Numbered from the stretch's first letter, positions 14,539-24,424 are shown. The stretch: DNA of 64,000 nucleotides from Solwaraspora sp. WMMD791 (GCF_029581195.1 NZ_CP120737.1:1860001-1924000); one strand, 5' to 3'. Notes: generated by a model from the sequence alone, not told the origin. Numbers and translations: made by a program.

Positions 14539-15696
14539 TCATCGTCCGGTGAGCCGTAGGCCGACCGGGGCGCCCACCGCACGATGGGCACGCAGAAACC
14601 CGGCCACCGACGCCGACCAGGGAAACCGTTCGGCCCGCGCCCGGGCCGCCGACCGCCGCGCCGACTCCGGACGCCGCACCAACTCGACGATCGCGTCGGC
14701 GAAGCCCACTCCCCCGCCGGTGGCGGCCAGTCCCGCGTCGGCGACCACCTCCGGCAACGCGCTCTCGGCGGCGACCACCACCGGCGTACCGCTGGCCAGC
14801 GCCTCCAGCGCGGCCAGCCCGAAGGTCTCCACCGGGCCCGGTGCGACCACCACGTCGGCGCTGGCCATCAGCCGGGCGATCTCGGTGCGGTCGTCGACGT
14901 AGTTGGCGAAGTGCACCGCCAGGCCGGCGGCTGCGGCCTGCTCCCGTAGCCCTGCCTGGCGAGGACCGGTGCCGACGAACACCCCCACCGCCGCGACCCG
15001 GCGACGCCGCAACTGCGCGAGGGCGGCGAGCACCCGTTCTGGACATTTCTCGGCCGACAACCGGGCACAGTGCAGCACCAGCAACTCGCCGTCCGGGGCG
15101 TACCGCTGCCGGACGGCGGGGTCGTGGCGCCGAGGATGGAACCGCTCGAGATCGACGCCGAGCGGGACCCGTACCAGGTTGTCGACGCCGATCCGGGTGA
15201 ACTCACGGGCGGCCCAACCGGTGGTGCACAGCACCGTGTCGAAGCTGGCGGCGGTGGCGGCGTTGAGCCGGTCGGCGACCCGCGTGGTCAGCCGCGCGGA
15301 CGCGCGACGACCGCCGAACGGCAGCCCCAGCAGCCCGTCGAGGGTCTCGTGGGACACCATCACCGACGGCACACCGGCACGGCGCGCCCACCGACCGGTC
15401 CACCGCAGAGTGGTCCGGTCGGAGACCTCCAGGCGGTCCGGGGCAAGCTCGGTCAGCAACCGGCGTAGCCGCGACCGGGCCACCAGCACCCGGTACCCGC
15501 CGGTTCCGGGCACCACCGGGCCGGCGAGAGTGATCACCCGGCCCTGACCGGTCTGTTCGTCCGAGTCGACCGCCCCCGGCATGATCAGCACCGGCTCGTG
15601 GCCGGCCGCCAGGTAGCCGGTGCCCAGTTCACGCAGGGCGGTCCGGAGCCCACCGGAGCTGCCGGTGATGAAATTCGCCAGCCGGACGATCCTCAT
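14539..15696 (-). CDS. GT4-family glycosyltransferase
   Basis: 385 residues from ATG 15696 (MRIVRLANFITGSSGGLRTA). GT-B fold: the N-terminal Gly-rich loop FITGSSGGLRTALRELG for acceptor binding and a C-terminal sugar-nucleotide domain with HCARLSAEKCPERVLAALA and the E-x7-E type motif PVETFGLAALEALASGTPVV. GT4 enzymes are retaining transferases using NDP- or GDP-sugars; this sequence resembles actinobacterial mannosyltransferases of the PimB/MgtA group, but the acceptor cannot be told. No membrane segment; likely at the inner face of the membrane. It stands alone after a PemK-like gene, separated by a hairpin. Confidence 0.82.
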   Translation of the reverse strand: MRIVRLANFITGSSGGLRTALRELGTGYLAAGHEPVLIMPGAVDSDEQTGQGRVITLAGPVVPGTGGYRVLVARSRLRRLLTELAPDRLEVSDRTTLRWTGRWARRAGVPSVMVSHETLDGLLGLPFGGRRASARLTTRVADRLNAATAASFDTVLCTTGWAAREFTRIGVDNLVRVPLGVDLERFHPRRHDPAVRQRYAPDGELLVLHCARLSAEKCPERVLAALAQLRRRRVAAVGVFVGTGPRQAGLREQAAAAGLAVHFANYVDDRTEIARLMASADVVVAPGPVETFGLAALEALASGTPVVVAAESALPEVVADAGLAATGGGVGFADAIVELVRRPESARRSAARARAERFPWSASVAGFLRAHRAVGAPVGLRLTGR

Positions 15697-15776
15697 GACG
15701 CGGTCACCATGCGCCGAGCATGCGGGCTGGTGGTCGGCCTGCGGTCCACGGGCACGTGACGTGTCGGCGAACTGTT

Positions 15777-15794
15777 GCTGACCCCGAGGTCAGC
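15777..15794 (-). terminator. Short hairpin between PemK-like and GT4 genes
   Basis: GCTGACC (15777-15783) pairs with GGTCAGC (15788-15794), loop CCGA; just past the PemK-like stop (15805). Confidence 0.5.
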
Positions 15795-15804
15795 CCGACC
15801 GTGG

Positions 15805-16287
15805 TCAGGACCAGCCGTACCCGCCCCGTAACGCTTGGCACACCCGGTCGAACCGGGCCCGGTCCAGGATCGCACCTTCGCGACGGATGCTGTCCTCCCG
15901 CATGGTCAGCACCCGGTCGAGCCGGATCCAGCTGGGCCGGCCGTCGCTGCCCCAGGTGCCGAGCGCCAGCCAGTGGCGCTGCCCGTCGCGGTCGGACTGG
16001 CTGGACAGCATCAGCCCGAACAGGGTGCGACTACGCCGCCCGACGACGAGGACCGGTCGGTCCTTGCCCTGACGCGGATCGTCCTCGTACGGCACCCAGG
16101 TCCAGACGATCTCGCCGGGATCGGCATGTCCGTCCAGCTCCGGCGCGTAGGACAGCTCCCGTCGTTGCAGCGCCGCCACCTGGCGGGGCCGGGCCGGGCG
16201 GGCCGGCCTCGGTCGCCGCTGCGCCGGGACGCGCTGCCCGGTGAGTCGGCCAACGGTCGCGGTCACGCCCTGCCAGAGTCTGCCCAC
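15805..16287 (-). CDS. PemK/MazF-family protein
   Basis: 160 residues, GTG start at 16287. After a basic ~50-residue extension (RPRPARPARPRQ) comes the MazF/PemK barrel: PGEIVWTWVPYEDDPRQGKD, RPVLVVGRRS, SWIRLDRVLTM. MazF toxins are ribonucleases that need P-G-(D/E)-(I/V)-x-W at the start and RPVLV(V/I) in the core; both are present. No antitoxin-sized gene is on either side, and this long-extension form is common as a solitary gene in actinomycetes, so toxin activity is doubtful. Confidence 0.8.
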   Translation of the reverse strand: MGRLWQGVTATVGRLTGQRVPAQRRPRPARPARPRQVAALQRRELSYAPELDGHADPGEIVWTWVPYEDDPRQGKDRPVLVVGRRSRTLFGLMLSSQSDRDGQRHWLALGTWGSDGRPSWIRLDRVLTMREDSIRREGAILDRARFDRVCQALRGGYGWS

Positions 16288-16387
16288 GGCGCGACAGCCT
16301 AGCCGGATCCCCGCCTCGCCACCGCGCCGGGGCGAGGCGCGGCGGGAGTGTCACCCGGCATGGTGGCGATCGTCCCGGCGGGACGGG

Positions 16388-18718
16388 TCAGCGCGGTCTT
16401 CCCGGTGTCCGCAGGTGCGGCACCGGCACCCGCCGGAAGTCGGTGTCGGACGCCAGGTGGAAGCCGGGGTACGACGGCTGGTTGTAGGTGGTCTGCTGAC
16501 GGGCGACCTCGGCCCGGTACTGCGGATCGTGCATCAGCGTGTACATCTTGCGGTCGGTCACCTCGGTGCTGAGGTAGATCCGGACCGCCGCGCTGTCGAC
16601 CGTACGGACCAGCAGCTCCTCCCGCCAGTCGCCGAGGACGTCGGCGACCAGCCCCGGATTGCCCTTGGTGTGGTTGTTGGTCCGGGTACCGTCGGCGGTG
16701 AGCAACCGGCCACGCCGCCAGTCGGTGATCGTCGGGGTCTGGTCGATCGCCCCGTCGACGATCTGGGTGGTGCCGTCGGCGGCCCACCGGATGCTCATGT
16801 TGGTGCCCGGGATCTGATCGGCGATCCGGGCACCGCTGACGTCACGCAGGCCGATGCCGCTGACCGCCCAGACCTCGTGGCCGGGCCGGTCGGGGTCGAT
16901 GTCGCCGATCATGCCCCGACCGGTGTCCACTCCGGTGTAGTCGCCGAAGATCACCTCGCCGGTGCCGGCGTCGAGCAGGGCGTGCCCGTACGGTGCCCAC
17001 GGCCCACCTTCGAAGACCAGGTAGGCCTCCAGTCCGGGGCGGGCCGGGTCGATGTCGGTGACGTGCATGGCGTCGCCGTGGCCGAGTCGGGCCGTGGTGC
17101 CCGGCGCGGCACTGACCGGCGGCATCGCCGCGAAGGCGCTGTAGAGCAGGCTGCCGTCGTCGTCGATGACGGCAGCCCCGTAGACGATCTCGTGGCGTCC
17201 GTCGCCGTCGACGTCGGCGGCACTGACCGAGTGCTGGCCCTGGGTGGTGATGGTGGCGAACTCGTCGTCGGTGCCGTCGCGGCCGTGCGGGGAGTCGTTG
17301 AACGGGTTGCTCATCGGCGTCCAGCCGCTGTCGACGTACCACCGCTCGGTGAGCCGGCGCCCGTTCCAGTCGTAGGCGACCAGCGTCGACCGGGTGTAGT
17401 AGCCGCGGGCGAAGACCGCCGACGGACGTACGCCGTCGAGATAGGCCACGGCGGACAGGAACCGGTCGACGCGGTTGCCCGGCTCGATGCGCGCCATCGC
17501 GTAATCGCCCCACATCAGACCGTCGTCGTGCCGGCCCGGCCGGTACGGGATCGTCTGCAGTTCCCGGCCGGTGGCGCCGTCGAAGACCGTCAGATACTCG
17601 GGGCCGTCGACGATGAAGCCCTCGAAGGCACGCAGGTTGTTGCGGGCGCTGCGCGACGGGGCGTAGGTGTCGACGAAGTGGTCGACCAGGGCCCGTGCGT
17701 CCGCGTCCGACAACGGATAGCGGTACGTCGGTGCCAGCCCGAACGCCTGCTCCAGGGTGGCGGGCCAGTTGCCGGCGACCACCTCCGGATGGGCGTGCCA
17801 GCCACGGAACATCCCGACCAGATGTTCGTAGTAGTCGGCGGCGGACATGCGGTGGTCGTCGGCATGGGTGTGACCGGCCCGGCGGTCGGCCGCCGGCATG
17901 GTGACGTACCGCTCGCCGGCCACCTGGCCGTCGGCCCGGTAGCGGATGCTCTTCGTGCCGGGGGCGGTCTTGAGCATCAGTTCGGCGCGGCCGTCGCTGT
18001 CGAAGTCGTACACCAGGAACTGGGTGTAGTGCGCCCCGGCCCGGATGTTGACGCCCAGGTCGATGCGGTGCAGCAGGGTGCCGTCGAGGCGGTACGTGTC
18101 GATGTAGACCGGCCCGGTGTAGCCGACCTGCGAGACGTCCTTGGAGTTGGACGGGTCCCACTTGACGACGAACTCGTACCGGCCGTCGCCGTCGACGTCA
18201 CCGACACTCATGTCGTTCGCGGCGTAGGTGTACGGCTCGCCGGCCGGGGTGACGCCGTCGGCCGGGCGGCGCAGCGGCAGGTCGTGGTACGCCTGCGACC
18301 AGGGGGTGACGACGGCGCTGCGGTCGACCTCGCGGCCACGGACGAGGGCGGCGACCTGGTAGCGGGCACCGGCGGCGGGGGCGGCGGTGTCCAGGTGGTT
18401 GGTGCTGTCGGTGACGGTGGCGATGCGTCGGCCGTCGCGGTAGACGTGGAAGTCGACGCCGGTCATACCGGCGGCGTGCCGACCGGTGACCTCGTCGCCA
18501 CGCAGGCGCCAACTGAGGAAGACCCCGTCGGCGGTGGCGGCGGCGACGAGGCCACGGTCGAGATGTTCGAGGTGGACGGCGCCGGGCCGGGGCCCGTGGC
18601 CCGCGGCGGCGGGGACGGCGTCGCTGGCGGGCGCGCCGGCGGCGGGGACGCCGTTGGAGAGGGTCAGTACGGCGGCGAGCAGCACGGGCGGAACCCGGCG
18701 GCGACGGTGACGGGTCAT
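16388..18718 (-). CDS. Secreted rhamnogalacturonan lyase (PL11 family)
   Basis: 776 residues from ATG 18718, GGAGGGG upstream. Signal peptide MTRHRRRRVPPVLLAAVLTL. Residues ~60-160 form an FnIII-like lead domain (VFLSWRLRGDEVTG, FHVYRDGRRIATV). The rest is the eight-bladed beta-propeller of PL11 enzymes (YesW/YesX) with repeated Ca-binding DxDGDGR-type turns: VGDVDGDGRYEFVVKWDPSN, YDFDSDGRAELMLKTAPGT, AADVDGDGRHEIVYG, and NNHTKGNPGLVADVLGDWRE. It cleaves rhamnogalacturonan I of pectin by beta-elimination outside the cell. No CBM is attached. It is monocistronic and preceded by an operator-like site. Confidence 0.92.
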   Translation of the reverse strand: MTRHRRRRVPPVLLAAVLTLSNGVPAAGAPASDAVPAAAGHGPRPGAVHLEHLDRGLVAAATADGVFLSWRLRGDEVTGRHAAGMTGVDFHVYRDGRRIATVTDSTNHLDTAAPAAGARYQVAALVRGREVDRSAVVTPWSQAYHDLPLRRPADGVTPAGEPYTYAANDMSVGDVDGDGRYEFVVKWDPSNSKDVSQVGYTGPVYIDTYRLDGTLLHRIDLGVNIRAGAHYTQFLVYDFDSDGRAELMLKTAPGTKSIRYRADGQVAGERYVTMPAADRRAGHTHADDHRMSAADYYEHLVGMFRGWHAHPEVVAGNWPATLEQAFGLAPTYRYPLSDADARALVDHFVDTYAPSRSARNNLRAFEGFIVDGPEYLTVFDGATGRELQTIPYRPGRHDDGLMWGDYAMARIEPGNRVDRFLSAVAYLDGVRPSAVFARGYYTRSTLVAYDWNGRRLTERWYVDSGWTPMSNPFNDSPHGRDGTDDEFATITTQGQHSVSAADVDGDGRHEIVYGAAVIDDDGSLLYSAFAAMPPVSAAPGTTARLGHGDAMHVTDIDPARPGLEAYLVFEGGPWAPYGHALLDAGTGEVIFGDYTGVDTGRGMIGDIDPDRPGHEVWAVSGIGLRDVSGARIADQIPGTNMSIRWAADGTTQIVDGAIDQTPTITDWRRGRLLTADGTRTNNHTKGNPGLVADVLGDWREELLVRTVDSAAVRIYLSTEVTDRKMYTLMHDPQYRAEVARQQTTYNQPSYPGFHLASDTDFRRVPVPHLRTPGRPR

Positions 18719-18742
18719 TCCGGGTATCCCCTCCGAGCAATA

Positions 18743-18759
18743 TGAAACGATACAATTCA
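18743..18759 (-). promoter_or_regulatory. AT-rich operator-like site upstream of the PL11 lyase
   Basis: TGAAACGATACAATTCA is an imperfect palindrome with the TGAAACG half-site typical of LacI-family repressors of sugar-use genes. It lies 25 bases before the lyase start in a notably AT-rich patch (18738-18780). No regulator gene is adjacent. Confidence 0.4.
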
Positions 18760-18948
18760 ATGAAGAATATGAATGGATGACCGGCACTGTCAAGGCTGAA
18801 CCGTTCCATCGATGCGCCGGACCGAGCGATCCGGATCGATCATCACCATGGGTCGCCAGGTTGTGACCCATCGACCGATCGACTAGGGTCGGCGTTTCAT
18901 CCGCGCCCGTCACGCCCGAATCGGCGGCCACGAGCTAGGAGACAGACG

Positions 18949-20559
18949 GTGACCAGCACTGCGGCACCCGCGTACCGCCAGCGGCCGACACCTGACCTGA
19001 CCACCCGCGCCACCGCCCGCCACGCCGCCACCCGGTACCGCCGGCGGATCGGCGGCCTGGCCATGACGGCGGTGCTCGGCCTCACCGCCTGCTCGGCCGG
19101 CGAGTCCCTGGAGACCGACGAGGGCGACGCCTCGACCGCCGGCACGCTGGTGGTCGCCATCTCCGGTGAACCGGACAGCCTGGACGTGCACGTCTCCACC
19201 GCCGGGCCGACCTTCCTGGTGCTGGAGAACGTCTACGACACCCTCGTCGAGCCGGCCCCGGACCTGAGTTTCCAACCCGCGCTGGCCACCGAGTGGGAGG
19301 TCAGCGAGGACCTGCTCACCTGGACCTTCCACCTGCGTGAGGGGGTCACCTGGCACAACGGACGCCAGTTCGTCGCCGACGACGTGGTGGCCAGCTTCGA
19401 CCGGATCACCGACGCGCAGACCGCCGCGAACGCCTGGCGCTTCGACACCGTCGACGACGTACGCGCCGTCGACGACCGTACGGTGGAATTCGTCCTCAAC
19501 CGACCGACGCCGAACCTGCTCGCCAACGTCGGCGGTTTCAAGGGCATGGCGATCGTCGCACCCGAGCTGATCGACGGCGACGGACTGACCGGCACGGCGG
19601 TCGGCACCGGCCCGTTCCGGTTCGTCAGCTACACCCCCGGTGACCGGATCGTGCTGGAGGCCAACCCGGACTACTGGGGAGACGGCCCGTACGTCGACCG
19701 GGTCGAGTTCCGGTTCGTCGCCGAGCCGACCACCGCGCTGACCAACCTGCGCACCGGGGCCGTCCAGCTGACCAACAACGTACCGCCGCAGGAGATCACG
19801 ACGCTGCGCGACGATCCCGACGTCGAACTCGGGCAGCTGGCCAGCAACGACTACTGGTACTTCACCTGCAACTTCGACCGTGCGCCCTTCGACGACATCG
19901 ACGTACGCCGGGCGCTGTCCTACGCCATCGACCGCGAGCAGGTCGCCCAGGCCGCGTTCTTCGACTCCGCCACGGCGGTGCAGTCGGCCATGCCGCCGGG
20001 CAACTTCTGGGCCACCGACCACGCCCCGTTCCGCTACGACCCGGCGCAGGCCCGGCAGCTGCTGGCCGACGCCGGCGTCGACGGTCTCACCGTGGACCTG
20101 ATGCTGACCAACGAGTACCCGCACACCCTGGCGGCCGGCGAGGTGATCGCCAGCCAGTGGCGCGACGTCGGGGTCGACGTCGAGATCCGTACCCTCGACT
20201 TCGCCAGCTGGCTCGACGAGCAGGGCAACGGCAGCTACGACTGCTACGTCCTGGGTTGGCTCAACAACCTCGACGGCGAGTACGCCTACTACGCCCAGCA
20301 CCACTCGGCCGGCTCGTTCAACTTCCACGGCTACGCCAACCCGCAGGTCGACCAGCTCCTCGACCAGGCCCGGGAGCGGGTCGTCGACACCGAACGACGC
20401 GACCTGTACCACCAGGCTGCCCGGCTGATCATCGACGAGGTCAGCTACGGCTACCTGTACAGCCCGCAGGCGGCGCTGGCCTGGTCCCCGCAGCTGTCCG
20501 GCGTCGAGATGCACCCCGACGGCAAGATCCGGCTGCGCACCGTACGGCGCGACGGCTGA
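18949..20559 (+). CDS. ABC transporter substrate-binding lipoprotein (peptide/nickel type)
   Basis: 536 residues from GTG 18949, TAGGAG upstream. LTACSAG at ~44-50 is a lipobox, so the mature protein is tethered outside the membrane by Cys. It is an SBP_bac_5 (DppA/OppA) protein: ISGEPDSLDVHVS at the start of the mature domain, WTFHLREGVTWHNGRQFVAD, GTGPFRFVSYTPGD, IDVRRALSYAIDREQVAQ. It delivers oligopeptides or a similar ligand to the permease. First gene of a tight five-gene operon. Confidence 0.93.
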   Translation: MTSTAAPAYRQRPTPDLTTRATARHAATRYRRRIGGLAMTAVLGLTACSAGESLETDEGDASTAGTLVVAISGEPDSLDVHVSTAGPTFLVLENVYDTLVEPAPDLSFQPALATEWEVSEDLLTWTFHLREGVTWHNGRQFVADDVVASFDRITDAQTAANAWRFDTVDDVRAVDDRTVEFVLNRPTPNLLANVGGFKGMAIVAPELIDGDGLTGTAVGTGPFRFVSYTPGDRIVLEANPDYWGDGPYVDRVEFRFVAEPTTALTNLRTGAVQLTNNVPPQEITTLRDDPDVELGQLASNDYWYFTCNFDRAPFDDIDVRRALSYAIDREQVAQAAFFDSATAVQSAMPPGNFWATDHAPFRYDPAQARQLLADAGVDGLTVDLMLTNEYPHTLAAGEVIASQWRDVGVDVEIRTLDFASWLDEQGNGSYDCYVLGWLNNLDGEYAYYAQHHSAGSFNFHGYANPQVDQLLDQARERVVDTERRDLYHQAARLIIDEVSYGYLYSPQAALAWSPQLSGVEMHPDGKIRLRTVRRDG

Positions 20560-20568
20560 GCCGGCGCG

Positions 20569-21513
20569 ATGGCGCGCTTCCTGCTGTGGCGGGCGCTGCA
20601 GACCGTGGTCGCGATGCTCGGCGTCAGCGTCGCGGTCTTCCTGATCGTGCACCTGGTGCCCGGGGACCCGATCCGGTTGGCCCTGGGGACCCGCTTCGAC
20701 GAGGAGCTGTACCAGGCGATGCGGGCCCGGGCCGGCCTGGACCAGCCGATCGCGGTCCAGTACTTCCAGTGGCTGGGTCGGGCGGTCACCGGCGATCTGG
20801 GGGTCAGCTTCCGCAGCGGCGAGCCGGTGACTCTGCTGCTGCTCGCCCGGCTCGGCCCGACCGGGCTGCTGGCCGGTGCCGCGCTCGCCGTCGCGCTGGT
20901 CGTCGCGTTGCCGCTGGGGATCGTCTCGGCGGTGCGCTCCGGGTCGTTGGTCGACCGGATCGCCACCGCGGTCAGTCAGCTCTGGGTCTCGGTGCCGGAC
21001 TTCTGGAGCGGGATCATGTACATCCTGCTCTTCGCGCTGGTGCTGGGCTGGCTGCCGGCCTCGGGTTACGTGTCCCCGGTGGACGATCCGGTGCGGGCGC
21101 TGCGGCACCTGGTGCTGCCGGCGCTGACCGTCGGGCTGATCTCCGGATCGGTGCTGACCCGGTTCGTCCGCTCGGCGGTGCTGGAGGCGCTGCACCAGGA
21201 CTACGCGCGTACCGCCCGGGCCAAGGGGCTCTCCCGCTGGCAGACGGTACGCCGGCACGTGCTGCCCAACGCCTGGATCCCGATCGTCACCGCCGTCGGC
21301 CTGCAGCTCGGTTTCCTGCTCGGCGGAGTCGTCATCGTCGAGGTGATCTTCGAGTGGCCCGGGCTGGGCAGACTGGCCTACGACGCGGTGGTGCGGCGGG
21401 ACTACAGCCTGCTGCAGGGCGCGGTACTGACCATCGCGCTGATGTTCCTACTCGTCAACTTCCTGGTGGACCTGCTCTACGGCTACCTCGACCCACGGGT
21501 GCGGCACCGGTGA
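20569..21513 (+). CDS. dppB: ABC transporter permease (DppB type)
   Basis: 314 residues, ATG nine bases after the binding-protein stop. MARFLLWRALQTVVAMLGVS with VHLVPGDPIRLALG is the DppB/OppB N-terminal signature. Six membrane helices are expected, and the EAA loop DYARTARAKGLSRWQTVRRHVLPN contacts the ATPases. Its stop overlaps the next start (GTGA). Confidence 0.93.
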   Translation: MARFLLWRALQTVVAMLGVSVAVFLIVHLVPGDPIRLALGTRFDEELYQAMRARAGLDQPIAVQYFQWLGRAVTGDLGVSFRSGEPVTLLLLARLGPTGLLAGAALAVALVVALPLGIVSAVRSGSLVDRIATAVSQLWVSVPDFWSGIMYILLFALVLGWLPASGYVSPVDDPVRALRHLVLPALTVGLISGSVLTRFVRSAVLEALHQDYARTARAKGLSRWQTVRRHVLPNAWIPIVTAVGLQLGFLLGGVVIVEVIFEWPGLGRLAYDAVVRRDYSLLQGAVLTIALMFLLVNFLVDLLYGYLDPRVRHR

Positions 21514-22370
21514 CCCGCCGACTGGTCGGTCTACTGCTGGGCAACCCGCTGGCCCTGGCCGGGTTGCTGGTGCTGACGGTGCTGACGGTGGTCGCCGTGG
21601 CCGGGCCGTGGCTGGCACCGTACGACCCCAACGCCGTCGACGTGCCCGGCCGGTTGGCGGCACCGTCGCCGCAGCACCCGTTCGGCACCGACAACCTGGG
21701 CCGCGACGTACTCAGCCGGGTGCTGGTCGGTGCCCGGGTGTCGCTGCAGGTGGGGCTGGTCGCGGTCGGCATCTCGCTGGCCGCCGGGCTCATCATCGGT
21801 CTGATCGCCGGCTACTACGCCGGCGCGGCCGACGCGGTGCTGATGCGCAGCATGGACGTGCTGTTCGCGTTCCCGGCGATCCTGCTGGCCATCGCCGTCC
21901 TGGCGATCCTCGGACCCGGCATCACCAACGCGATGATCGCCATCGGCATCGTCTACACCCCGATCTTCGCCCGGATCGTGCGGGCCGCGACGATGGTTGC
22001 CACCACCCAGCTGTACGTGCTGGCCGCCCGCGCGGTCGGTGCCGGTGACCTGCGGATCCTCGTCCGACACGTGGTGCCGAACATCGCCGCGCCGGTGATC
22101 GTGCAGACCTCGCTCAGCCTGGCGTTCGCCATCCTGGCCGAGGCGGCGCTGTCGTTCCTCGGCCTCGGGGTGCAGCGCCCCGACCCGGCCTGGGGCCGGA
22201 TGCTCGCCGAAGGCCGCGAGTTCGTCGGTCAGGCACCCTGGATGGGGATCTTCCCCGGCCTGGCGATCCTCGGCACCGTCCTGGCGTTCAACCTGGTCGG
22301 CGACGGACTCCGGGATGTGCTCGACCCCCGGCAGCGGTCGGTCGTCGAGTCGAGGGGGCGGGCCGGATGA
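21510..22370 (+). CDS. dppC: ABC transporter permease (DppC type)
   Basis: 286 residues from GTG 21510, overlapping the dppB stop by four bases. DppC features: short cytoplasmic N-terminus, WLAPYDPNAVD, HPFGTDNLGRDVLSRVL (the hallmark FGTDxxGRDxxSR), EAA loop YVLAARAVGAGDLRILVRHV, and AALSFLGLGVQRPDPAWGRM. Pairs with the DppB-type permease to form the channel. Overlaps the next gene (ATGA). Confidence 0.93.
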   Translation: MTRRLVGLLLGNPLALAGLLVLTVLTVVAVAGPWLAPYDPNAVDVPGRLAAPSPQHPFGTDNLGRDVLSRVLVGARVSLQVGLVAVGISLAAGLIIGLIAGYYAGAADAVLMRSMDVLFAFPAILLAIAVLAILGPGITNAMIAIGIVYTPIFARIVRAATMVATTQLYVLAARAVGAGDLRILVRHVVPNIAAPVIVQTSLSLAFAILAEAALSFLGLGVQRPDPAWGRMLAEGREFVGQAPWMGIFPGLAILGTVLAFNLVGDGLRDVLDPRQRSVVESRGRAG

Positions 22371-23389
22371 GCGGCGGGCCGGCGGGCGACGCCCCGGCGA
22401 CCGACGGTCCGGTGCTGTCGGTACGTGACCTGACGGTGCGCATCGGCACCCGGCGCGGCGTCGCCCGGGTGGTCAACGGGGTCAGCTACGACGTGCGTGC
22501 CGGTGAGACCCTGGCCATCGTCGGGGAATCCGGCTCCGGCAAGACCGTCGCCGCGCTGGCGGTGATGGGGCTGCTCGACGAACCGGCCCGGGTCAGCGGC
22601 CAGGTGCTGCTGGGCGGCACCGACCTGCTGGCACTCGGCGAACGTCAGTTGCGCCGGGTGCGGGGCAACCGGATCGCGATGGTCTTCCAGGACCCGATGA
22701 CGTCGCTCAACCCGGTCAGGACCATCGGGGCGCAGCTCGTCGAACCGATCGTGCTGCACGGCCTGGCCAGCGGCGCCGCCGCCCGGGACCGGGCCGCCGA
22801 CCTGCTCGACCAGGTCGGGCTGCCGGACGCCCGGCGGCGGCTGGACGACTACCCGCACCACTTCTCCGGCGGCATGCGCCAGCGGGTCATGATCGCCATG
22901 GCGTTGGCCTGTGAGCCCCGGGTGTTGCTCGCCGACGAGGCGACCACCGCGCTGGACGTCACCACCCAGGCGCAGATCCTCGACGTCGTCGCCGGCCTGC
23001 AGCAGCGGCTCGGCCTGGCGGTCGTGTGGATCACCCACGATCTCGGGGTGGTGGCCGGCATCGCCGACCGGGTCGCGGTGATGTACGCCGGCCGGATCCT
23101 GGAGGAGGCGGGGGTCGACGACCTGTACGCCGCGCCCCGGCACCCGTACACCATCGGGTTGCTCGCGGCGGTGCCGCGCGTCGGCGTCGCCCGGCCCCGC
23201 CGGTTGGCGACGATCCCCGGCCAGCCGCCCGACCCGACGGCGCTGCCGGCGGGCTGTCCGTTCCATCCGCGCTGCGGCTACCGGTACGACGACCGGGCGG
23301 CCACCGAGGTACCGCCGCTGCGGACCGTCGCCGCCGGCGGGCACCGGGTGGCCTGCTTCTACGACGTCCCGGCGGGCCGGGATGGCTGA
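22367..23389 (+). CDS. dppD: ABC transporter ATP-binding protein (DppD type)
   Basis: 340 residues. Walker [14 protein letters not shown]-loop [10 protein letters not shown], signature [16 protein letters not shown], Walker [14 protein letters not shown], switch His in [12 protein letters not shown]. The C-terminal oligopeptide-transporter extension has PLxxxPxxxxP-type [14 protein letters not shown] with cysteines, typical of this subfamily. Overlaps both neighbours. Confidence 0.94.
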   Translation: MSGGPAGDAPATDGPVLSVRDLTVRIGTRRGVARVVNGVSYDVRAGETLAIVGESGSGKTVAALAVMGLLDEPARVSGQVLLGGTDLLALGERQLRRVRGNRIAMVFQDPMTSLNPVRTIGAQLVEPIVLHGLASGAAARDRAADLLDQVGLPDARRRLDDYPHHFSGGMRQRVMIAMALACEPRVLLADEATTALDVTTQAQILDVVAGLQQRLGLAVVWITHDLGVVAGIADRVAVMYAGRILEEAGVDDLYAAPRHPYTIGLLAAVPRVGVARPRRLATIPGQPPDPTALPAGCPFHPRCGYRYDDRAATEVPPLRTVAAGGHRVACFYDVPAGRDG

Positions 23390-24407
23390 CCGCGCACCGC
23401 TGCTGCGGGTCACCGACCTGCGGGTGCACTTCCCGCAGCGCGGCCAGGGCCGGCCGGGTCGCCCCGCCGGGCCGGTACGGGCGGTGGACGGGGTGAGCTT
23501 CCAGGTCGGCGCCGGTGAGACGCTCGGGCTGGTCGGCGAGTCCGGCTGCGGCAAGAGCACCACCGGGCTGGCGGTGCTGCGGCTGGTCGAGCCCACCGCC
23601 GGCACGGTCACGATGGGCGAGGTCGACCTGACCGCGCTGAGTCTGCGCCGGATGCGGGCGATGCGCCGCCGCCTGACGATGATCTTCCAGGATCCGTACG
23701 CCTCACTCGACCCACGGATGTCGGTCGGCGCGATCATCGCCGAGCCGTTGGACGTGCACGGCCTGCACAAGGGTACGGCGGCCCGCCGGCACCGGGTCGG
23801 CGAGCTGCTGGAACTGGTCGGGCTGGACCCGGACCACGCCCACCGGCACCCGCACGAGTTCTCCGGCGGGCAGCGGCAACGGATCGGGATCGCCCGGGCG
23901 CTGGCCGGCGAGCCGGACCTGATCGTCGCCGACGAGCCGATCGCCGCCCTCGACGTGTCGATCCAGGCGCAGATCATCAACCTGCTGGAGGACCTGCGCG
24001 ACTCGCTCGGCCTGGCGTACCTGTTCATCGCCCACGACCTGGCGGCCGTCGGGCACCTCAGCGACCGGATCGCGGTGATGTACCTTGGTCGGATCGTGGA
24101 GATCGCCGACCGGGCCACCCTGTTCACCCGGGCGGCCCACCCGTACACCCGGGCGCTGTTGTCGGCGGTGCCGGTGCCGGATCCGGCGGTCGAGCGGACC
24201 CGACAGCGGATCATCCTGCGCGGTGCGGTCCCCTCCCCCGCCGATCCGCCGAGCGGCTGCCGGTTCCGGACCCGCTGCCCGGCGGCGTTCGACCGGTGTG
24301 CCGTCGACGATCCGGAGCTGACCGTACGCGGTGCCGGTCACCTGGCCGCCTGTCACCTTCCGGGCACCGACGCCGGCCCGGACCCGCGTGCGGTGGGTGC
24401 CCACTGA
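23382..24407 (+). CDS. dppF: ABC transporter ATP-binding protein (DppF type)
   Basis: 341 residues, overlapping dppD by eight bases. Walker A GESGCGKSTTGL, FQDPYASLDPRM, signature EFSGGQRQRIGIARAL, Walker B LIVADEPIAALD, FIAHDLAAVGHLSDRIAVMY, and C-terminal SGCRFRTRCPAAFDRC. Note LIVADEPIAALD where most have EPVSALD; this does not touch the catalytic Glu. Completes the A-B-C-D-F transporter. Only 17 bp separate it from the convergent sigma factor gene. Confidence 0.94.
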   Translation: MADRAPLLRVTDLRVHFPQRGQGRPGRPAGPVRAVDGVSFQVGAGETLGLVGESGCGKSTTGLAVLRLVEPTAGTVTMGEVDLTALSLRRMRAMRRRLTMIFQDPYASLDPRMSVGAIIAEPLDVHGLHKGTAARRHRVGELLELVGLDPDHAHRHPHEFSGGQRQRIGIARALAGEPDLIVADEPIAALDVSIQAQIINLLEDLRDSLGLAYLFIAHDLAAVGHLSDRIAVMYLGRIVEIADRATLFTRAAHPYTRALLSAVPVPDPAVERTRQRIILRGAVPSPADPPSGCRFRTRCPAAFDRCAVDDPELTVRGAGHLAACHLPGTDAGPDPRAVGAH

Positions 24408-24424
24408 CGCCGCCGCCCGTTCGC

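Noticed and set aside
16241-18745. 834-codon open frame opposite the PL11 lyase
   Set aside because: Antisense shadow: Gly/Val/Asp-rich, no domains, whereas the minus frame has a signal peptide and family motifs.
18910-21258. 782-codon open frame opposite the ABC transporter genes
   Set aside because: Antisense shadow of the substrate-binding and permease genes, which carry clear motifs and ribosome-binding sites.
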